Positions 59,391 to 64,000 of a stretch of DNA of 64,000 nucleotides are shown here, piece by piece. Source of the stretch: Mantis religiosa (Eukaryota > Arthropoda > Insecta > Mantodea > Mantidae); contig CM060951.1 of assembly GCA_030765055.1 (NCBI GenBank), positions 45,338,219 through 45,402,218 of the forward strand, read 5' to 3'. A model generated the notes under the pieces. The model had not been told where the DNA came from and made no database searches. It worked only from the letters and a program-made list of their open reading frames with translations. The first letter of the stretch is position 1; the number at the start of each line of letters is the position of its first letter. The position numbers were made by a program, and so were the translations under genes.

Positions 59391-59689
59391 CAGCAATTGC
59401 TCTCATAGATCAGTCGTAGTAATTTATTTCCTTTTACATCAACAAATGGAAATACAAAATCAAGATTACAATTATAAAATCCATACTGAAATATGTCATA
59501 TACTCCTAAATCCTGAAAATCCTATCATGTTATCATGTTGCCCACCATTGAATAGTAATTCAGTCCCCATACACCTAACCCTAGGTTTTTGTGTATTGGA
59601 GGCCCTCTGCTCTTTTTTACACTTTTTGCCATTTCACCTATTCCACTCTACATTTTTCTGTTAAATGATCTTAGCCATCTCTCTTTAAC

Positions 59690-60165
59690 TTTCCGTAACT
59701 AATTCCCTATATTTCTCCTGTTCTTTTCTCCTTTTACTGACAAAATTTTTCTAATTACTACTTCACCCCTCAAACTGTCCCATTTACGTAGCCAAACCTG
59801 TTCTCTCCATATCTTTGTTTGACTACAATTTAATATACAATGGAAATCTGCATTCTCTTCTCCACACAATGGACATTTATCTAGCTCCCTCTCTTGACCT
59901 ATTCCTTTCAAGTTTCTCACTCCTGTTCTCGCCCAAGCAAAACCTTCTCGCCCTAACTTACTACATATATCTTATATATCCTTCCGTCCCCCAGGTTGTT
60001 TTTATTTCTCTATATAATCTCAGTGAGCTTTTGTCACTTGTGTTGGCGAAAATGTCTTGTCTGTCAATATCTTCTAATCTTAGCTTAACTTCTTTCCAGA
60101 AGCCTCTATACCCATACTCTGCATTTATCCAAGAATGACCCATACCTATCTGCTTCAACAAGTAG
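59690..60165 (-). pseudogene. LINE C-terminus with zinc knuckle
   Basis: Minus-strand text: GMGHSWINAEYGYRGFWKEV and LRLYREIKTTWGTEGYIRYM (59961-60161), a short decayed link, then MRNLKGIGQERELDKCPLCG, EENADFHCILNCSQTKIWRE (59699-59920) with a CxxC...H...C knuckle. This order is found at the end of a group of insect LINE ORF2 proteins. There are stops between the pieces and the reverse transcriptase is absent. A 5'-truncated remnant; its 3' end is not defined. Confidence 0.75.
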
Positions 60166-60470
60166 ATCAGTTGTAAGAGGCACGCTGCATCAAGGGCACA
60201 AAGAGTTCATGGTTGGAGTCACAGAGTTATGAGCCAAATTTTTATCCCAAACACTTTTACTTTGTGAGACGCAATAGTAAACAATTTACATATGTTCTCT
60301 TATGGCTAACTTATTACTAAATGACATTATAAAATATGCAACAACAGGAAAAACACTTGTAACGAAGGTATTTTAGAACCAAATTCTGCGTTGTATATAA
60401 CCGGGGTTCTAGCATTTGTCATAGCTCAGTAATAAACTGCACGCTGTGTGGAGGGTTTACTTAGTCTTGC
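60166..60470 (+). repeat. SINE-E-like repeats, copies 2 and 3 (partial)
   Basis: 60166-60345 matches the B box-to-end part of copy 1 (agttatgagccaaattttta, then acttattactaaatgacat) at moderate similarity. 60372-60470 matches the beginning of copy 1 (gcgttgtatataacc, gtcatagctcagtaat). Both are diverged. Confidence 0.5.
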
Positions 60471-60484
60471 GACTGAACAATGAG

Positions 60485-60692
60485 AGCATTTATATTAGAT
60501 ATTAGTTGTAATTTATTTCGTTACGTCGACTAGCGAAGTAAGATATTTGGAGAAAAAAGCTATGCGCCCATGTTAGAGCTCCAACTGTGAAGCCTCATCT
60601 CGCATGTCCCAGCTTGCGCTTTGGCATTGAGCTATGAGAGGAGTTGATACAAAGTGCCACATATACAACATAGATACTGTTGCTGTTATAAT
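60485..60692 (-). repeat. SINE-E-like repeat, copy 4, inverted
   Basis: Reverse complement of copy 1 from gtatctatgttgtatatgtg to taacgaaataaattacaact, high similarity. It ends immediately before the mariner at 60695. Confidence 0.7.
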
Positions 60693-60694
60693 TA

Positions 60695-61561
60695 CGAGGG
60701 TTGTTCAATAATGAATGATCACAACTTTTTTTCGACAACGTACCTTTATTCATCCTCATAATTTTGATGCTCCTTCTCAAAATAGTCTCCCCTGAATGTG
60801 GTGGACTTATCCCAGCGTCTCTGCCGGTCTTCAAAGACATGCTGGAAACCATTTTTGAGAGATCCTTCAAAATCGCCTCCGCAGCCTTCACCACAGCTTC
60901 TGATTTCTTCAAGTTAGGGAATAGAAAAAAGTCACATGGGGCTAAATCCGGACTATAGAGAGGGTGAGGGACGCACCTCACCATTTTGCAAGATATTCAG
61001 CAACAACATTGGCAATATGCGACCGCGCATTATCGTGATGTAGCATCCAGCCCGCTTCATGGAAATGTGGTCTTTTACGCCTGATATGGACTTGCAATGT
61101 TTTCAGGACATCTCTGTAGTATTGTCCACTTACTGATGTGTGTGCAGGTACAACAACCATTCCATGAATATCAAAGAATGAGATGACCATAACTTTCCCA
61201 GTAGAAGCAACCACTTTTGCTTTTTGGAGGGGTTGGTGATGAAGGAGATTTTCACACTGAGCTTTGCTGTTTGCTATCCGGATCAAAATGATATAGCTAA
61301 GTTTCATCAGCTGTGATTACGTTTGAAAGAATCTCCGGTTCTTCCTCTAACATCAACTTTAACTGCATGTTACCTCCATGGCAGCGGTAGGCGATATTGA
61401 ACTTACCTGGTTCTCACACATGGGAACCAGGAGTACCAACAATGAAACTACTACGGCGTGTTTGTTTCACATTAAGCTAACAGAATATAATGATAATGAA
61501 TTTTAGTGCGAAACATTATGAGCGTAAAAAATTATGGTAATTCTTTATTGAACAGCCCTCC
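60695..61561 (-). mobile_element. mariner deletion-family member, copy 4, both ends
   Basis: Left end gagggttgttcaataatgaa after TA (60693-60694), right end attctttattgaacagccctc. About 867 bp, so the deleted form with both terminal repeats is the unit that moved. It has the family junction near 61395. This is the best copy to describe the family. Confidence 0.92.
60735..61410 (-). pseudogene. mariner transposase, DDD domain only, copy 4
   Basis: On the minus strand: ETWLHH-like start reads ADETxLSYIILI in the shifted frame, then KAKVVASTGKVMVISFFDI, VHIRRKRPHFHEAG, WMLHHDNARSHIANVVAEYL (second aspartate), a gap, then SPDLAPCDFFLFPNLKK (third). The spacing of second and third aspartates is close to the DD34D pattern, measured best in copy 3. 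The C-terminus follows near 60830. Frame changes occur near 61290 and 60985. The DNA-binding domain is absent, as in the other copies. Confidence 0.83.
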
Positions 61562-62713
61562 GTTTCCTTGCATAGTCTCCAACTTTGTGATATTTAGACA
61601 GCCTTTCATCATATTATGTTAATATAGCTATAAAAATGTTCGAAGTGTGTGATGGGTTAAAATGGCGACTACGAAACTGTACATATAAGAACATGTCGCA
61701 TTTAATGTTCATAACCTCTAGACACGAAACGCCTGAATGATACTAACCCGATGAAAGTGATAATTTATTTCTTTCGAAAGATAGTACATAAGAACTAAGT
61801 GTAAGCCGCTGTTTTAAAAATAGTAAAAAAAACTGAGGCACGGGGAAAATATCGAAAAATATGTAAGTAAAATTAAAAGGAGAGTCATACATAGAGGAAA
61901 GTGTAAGAAGATATAAGAGAAGCTGAATATCCTAAAGAAAAGTGGAGGAAACAAAAATTGCAACTATTGAGGAAAAGTTGAGATGGGATCTATTTTACAC
62001 AAATTGACTCAATTTGGCCAGTGAAAGATTATCACAGGAATTAAATGAATAAACAAGAAAACAATACTCAAAAGTTGAAAGCCATATGCAGTGGTTTAGT
62101 GGGACCGGAAAGAACAGGAACGCCATTCCGGAAATTATTTTCCCGCTTTAGAATGACGTAACATTTTTGCATTCAGTAAGAAAATATATTGTAACCTACA
62201 CATAGCGCTGAAACGTCATGGGTATACTCTAGCGGACTAATATAGATTTTTGCTGTTTTATGATCATAAAATAGGTCGATTTTATCCTCCTGGGTGGTTT
62301 TCTGGTTCCCTAAGGTTGGCTACACTGCTATTGGATTCGGACAGCGGGAAGTGAGCACAACAACTTTCTTTCACTTGTTATGTTGGTGTGAATCTGTGTG
62401 AATCCAACTTTTATTTTATATAACATATGTCAAGTCATGGCAAAGAAAGGGGAGACGTTCAGCTGATGAAACAGCTTGTCGGAAACACAAGGCAGCTGAT
62501 TTTGACACCCAATACGAGTACATTTGAAAATTACTGAATTAATATGGCCAGTTTCTGTAAATATTTTGTTCCAACTAAATCACTGGCCATATGTAGAAAA
62601 GTTATTAGAGTTTTTCCAATGTTGATTGTAGAGTAGCACTTAGGAAAATGCTGTGGTTAAAGCAACATATTTTATTTGATTACCCACTAAATTATTTAAA
62701 TCGTAAATGAAAT
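61562..62713. other. No gene seen
   Basis: AT-rich, nothing recognised. Confidence 0.5.
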
Positions 62714-62724
62714 AAAGAAGAGCA

Positions 62725-62929
62725 CGTTCAAGAGGTCTCGAGTTCGAGTCTCGGTCAGGGTGAGTTACCTGGATAAGGTTTTTTTTCCAGAGTTCTCCCT
62801 TATCCTTCAGGACGAATGTTGGGTAATTCTAAGCTCCATGGACTTCGGGCCAATTTCAGTATCATTTCACCCAATTCATTCACCGTCCGATATGACGTAA
62901 CGTTGGAGGACGTAAATTACAAAAAGAAG
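62725..62929 (+). repeat. SINE-B copy, 5'-truncated, with target duplication
   Basis: Starts in the head at cgttcaagaggtctcgag, keeps the B box (gagttcgagtctcgg) and the full body with a short A-rich tail. Flanked by aagaagagca (62715-62724 and 62930-62939). The short poly-AAG context of the right side makes the tail boundary slightly uncertain. Confidence 0.92.
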
Positions 62930-62939
62930 AAGAAGAGCA

Positions 62940-64000
62940 TGTAACGGTAGTTTTTGTTTAAAATGAGTTTTGTTTTCTGATCTGATTATTAGTGGGCCAT
63001 GTAATGACAATATAAAAATGATGAACGGTTGCTAAGGGAAGAAAATCAATAATCTTGTTTCATGAAGATGGAAAAATATTGCGGTGGATAAATAAGTTTT
63101 GAATAGTAACACAAAATCAATAATCTTCAAAAAGAGATATGTTCTGTAATCTTGATTGTGGAAAGACGATGTGGGCACGATAAAAAGTTTTAATTGTGAT
63201 GAGTGGACGTGCAGGAATGAGCAATTTTATGTAATTAACGGAAACTATTTATTAAGGAAGTAAGGATATATAGATATGCTGGTGTAAGCTGCAATTATTG
63301 ACTAGGAAAGAAATTCCGAGTAAAATGTAATCCAGCTTATACAATTAAATTATATATTACGAAATTGAACTTATCCAAATTTTATTTATTTCACTAGAAA
63401 CCACACCTGATAACGAGAGATCTCATGGTAACTCTTATTTAATCAAACACAATCATCAAGAAACAATTAAAAATACAACGAAGTAACCCTGTTACATCTG
63501 GCTTCCCAACTTGGGTCTTAGAAACAGTCAATGCATCCTATCTGCAACGAACAGAAGATATGGTTACAAGCATTACTTATGAAATGAATAAAATAGTGAA
63601 TGCGTTTAGGGCTTTAGACGCATACTTGTTCTGGAAAAAACACCTACGTCAAGAATTAGAAAAAAATTATAGGTTATTATCCCAATAAATAAATATTCTA
63701 TTAAAGATGGTAAAGCAACATATGCGTGCATTTTAATATGGGGAGGGATTTGAACATGTAATTCGGGGTCAGTAAAGTAAAAGACGTATAAGATGTGCAC
63801 ATGGACTAGAAACAATAGTCCAATTAATATTAGCAAAACTAAACTGGAATTTGTGGATACTGAAATGGCATTTAGCGGAATATATAGGAGGAGTATTATG
63901 GATTTTCTGAAGAAAATTAATGCGGACTACCAAGAACGGAGGCTTTCTTGGACAACTTATCAGTCAAGTTGGAATACATATTTTAAAGTGAAAATTATTG
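62940..64000. other. No gene seen
   Basis: AT-rich; a 76-codon minus frame at 63606-63836 is hydrophobic but without homology I can recognise. Confidence 0.5.

Overview
The window looks like AT-rich, intron- and transposon-filled chromosomal DNA of an arthropod, most likely an insect with a large genome. The evidence is the mix of repeats: tRNA-derived SINEs, Jockey-like and other non-LTR retrotransposons, mariner, piggyBac and Harbinger DNA transposons, a Penelope-like element and solo LTRs. The style of the SINEs suggests a cockroach or termite to me, but that is an inference that needs a library search. I found no intact host gene, no rRNA gene, no convincing functional tRNA gene, no CRISPR array and no prokaryotic operon. 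Every protein-like signal I could recognise belongs to a transposable element, and nearly all are broken.

Layout, 0-16 kb: a SINE-A copy (703), an internally deleted mariner (2430-3111), a perfect TAA repeat of about 261 units (3328-4110), SINE-B and SINE-C-like copies (5.1-6.7 kb), SINE-A (7184), a solo LTR (7917-8370), a mariner with both ends and a broken transposase (8794-10119) beside an AC microsatellite, a piggyBac element bounded by TTAA (12068-14634), a SINE-B with perfect target duplication (14653-14890), and the first of four copies of a mariner lacking its DNA-binding domain (15042-15923).

Layout, 16-40 kb: a Tc1/mariner-type transposase pseudogene (17.15-17.9 kb); a Penelope-like insertion with inverted terminal repeats, each carrying a hammerhead-like motif (19174-20355); a Jockey-like LINE tail with an RNase H domain interrupted by a SINE-B (21.7-23.0 kb); a Harbinger element with remnants of both its genes (25151-26151); a fold-back LTR composite (28964-29672); two decayed reverse transcriptases (29.7 and 34.0 kb); a solo LTR split by a LINE (36816-38353); and a LINE with a 12-bp target duplication (38489-39598).

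Layout, 40-64 kb: two copies of an unclassified 465-bp repeat (41018, 50021), a 0.4-kb inverted repeat pair (42497, 45088), a SINE-C inverted dimer split by a LINE that ends in GAA/GAT microsatellite (47981-49186), a head-only SINE-B copy (49306-49390), a mariner fragment (51030-51800), three more copies of the deleted mariner (45977, 54030, 60695), a SINE-D (58815), a cluster of SINE-E copies around a LINE fragment (59.1-60.7 kb), and a 5'-truncated SINE-B (62725).

These parts do not form a pathway. The non-autonomous elements (SINEs, the mariner deletion family, LTR remnants) would depend on enzymes made by intact relatives elsewhere in the genome. The most unusual objects are the Penelope element with paired hammerhead-like motifs, the fold-back LTR composite, the amplified helix-turn-helix-less mariner family, and the head-only SINE copy.
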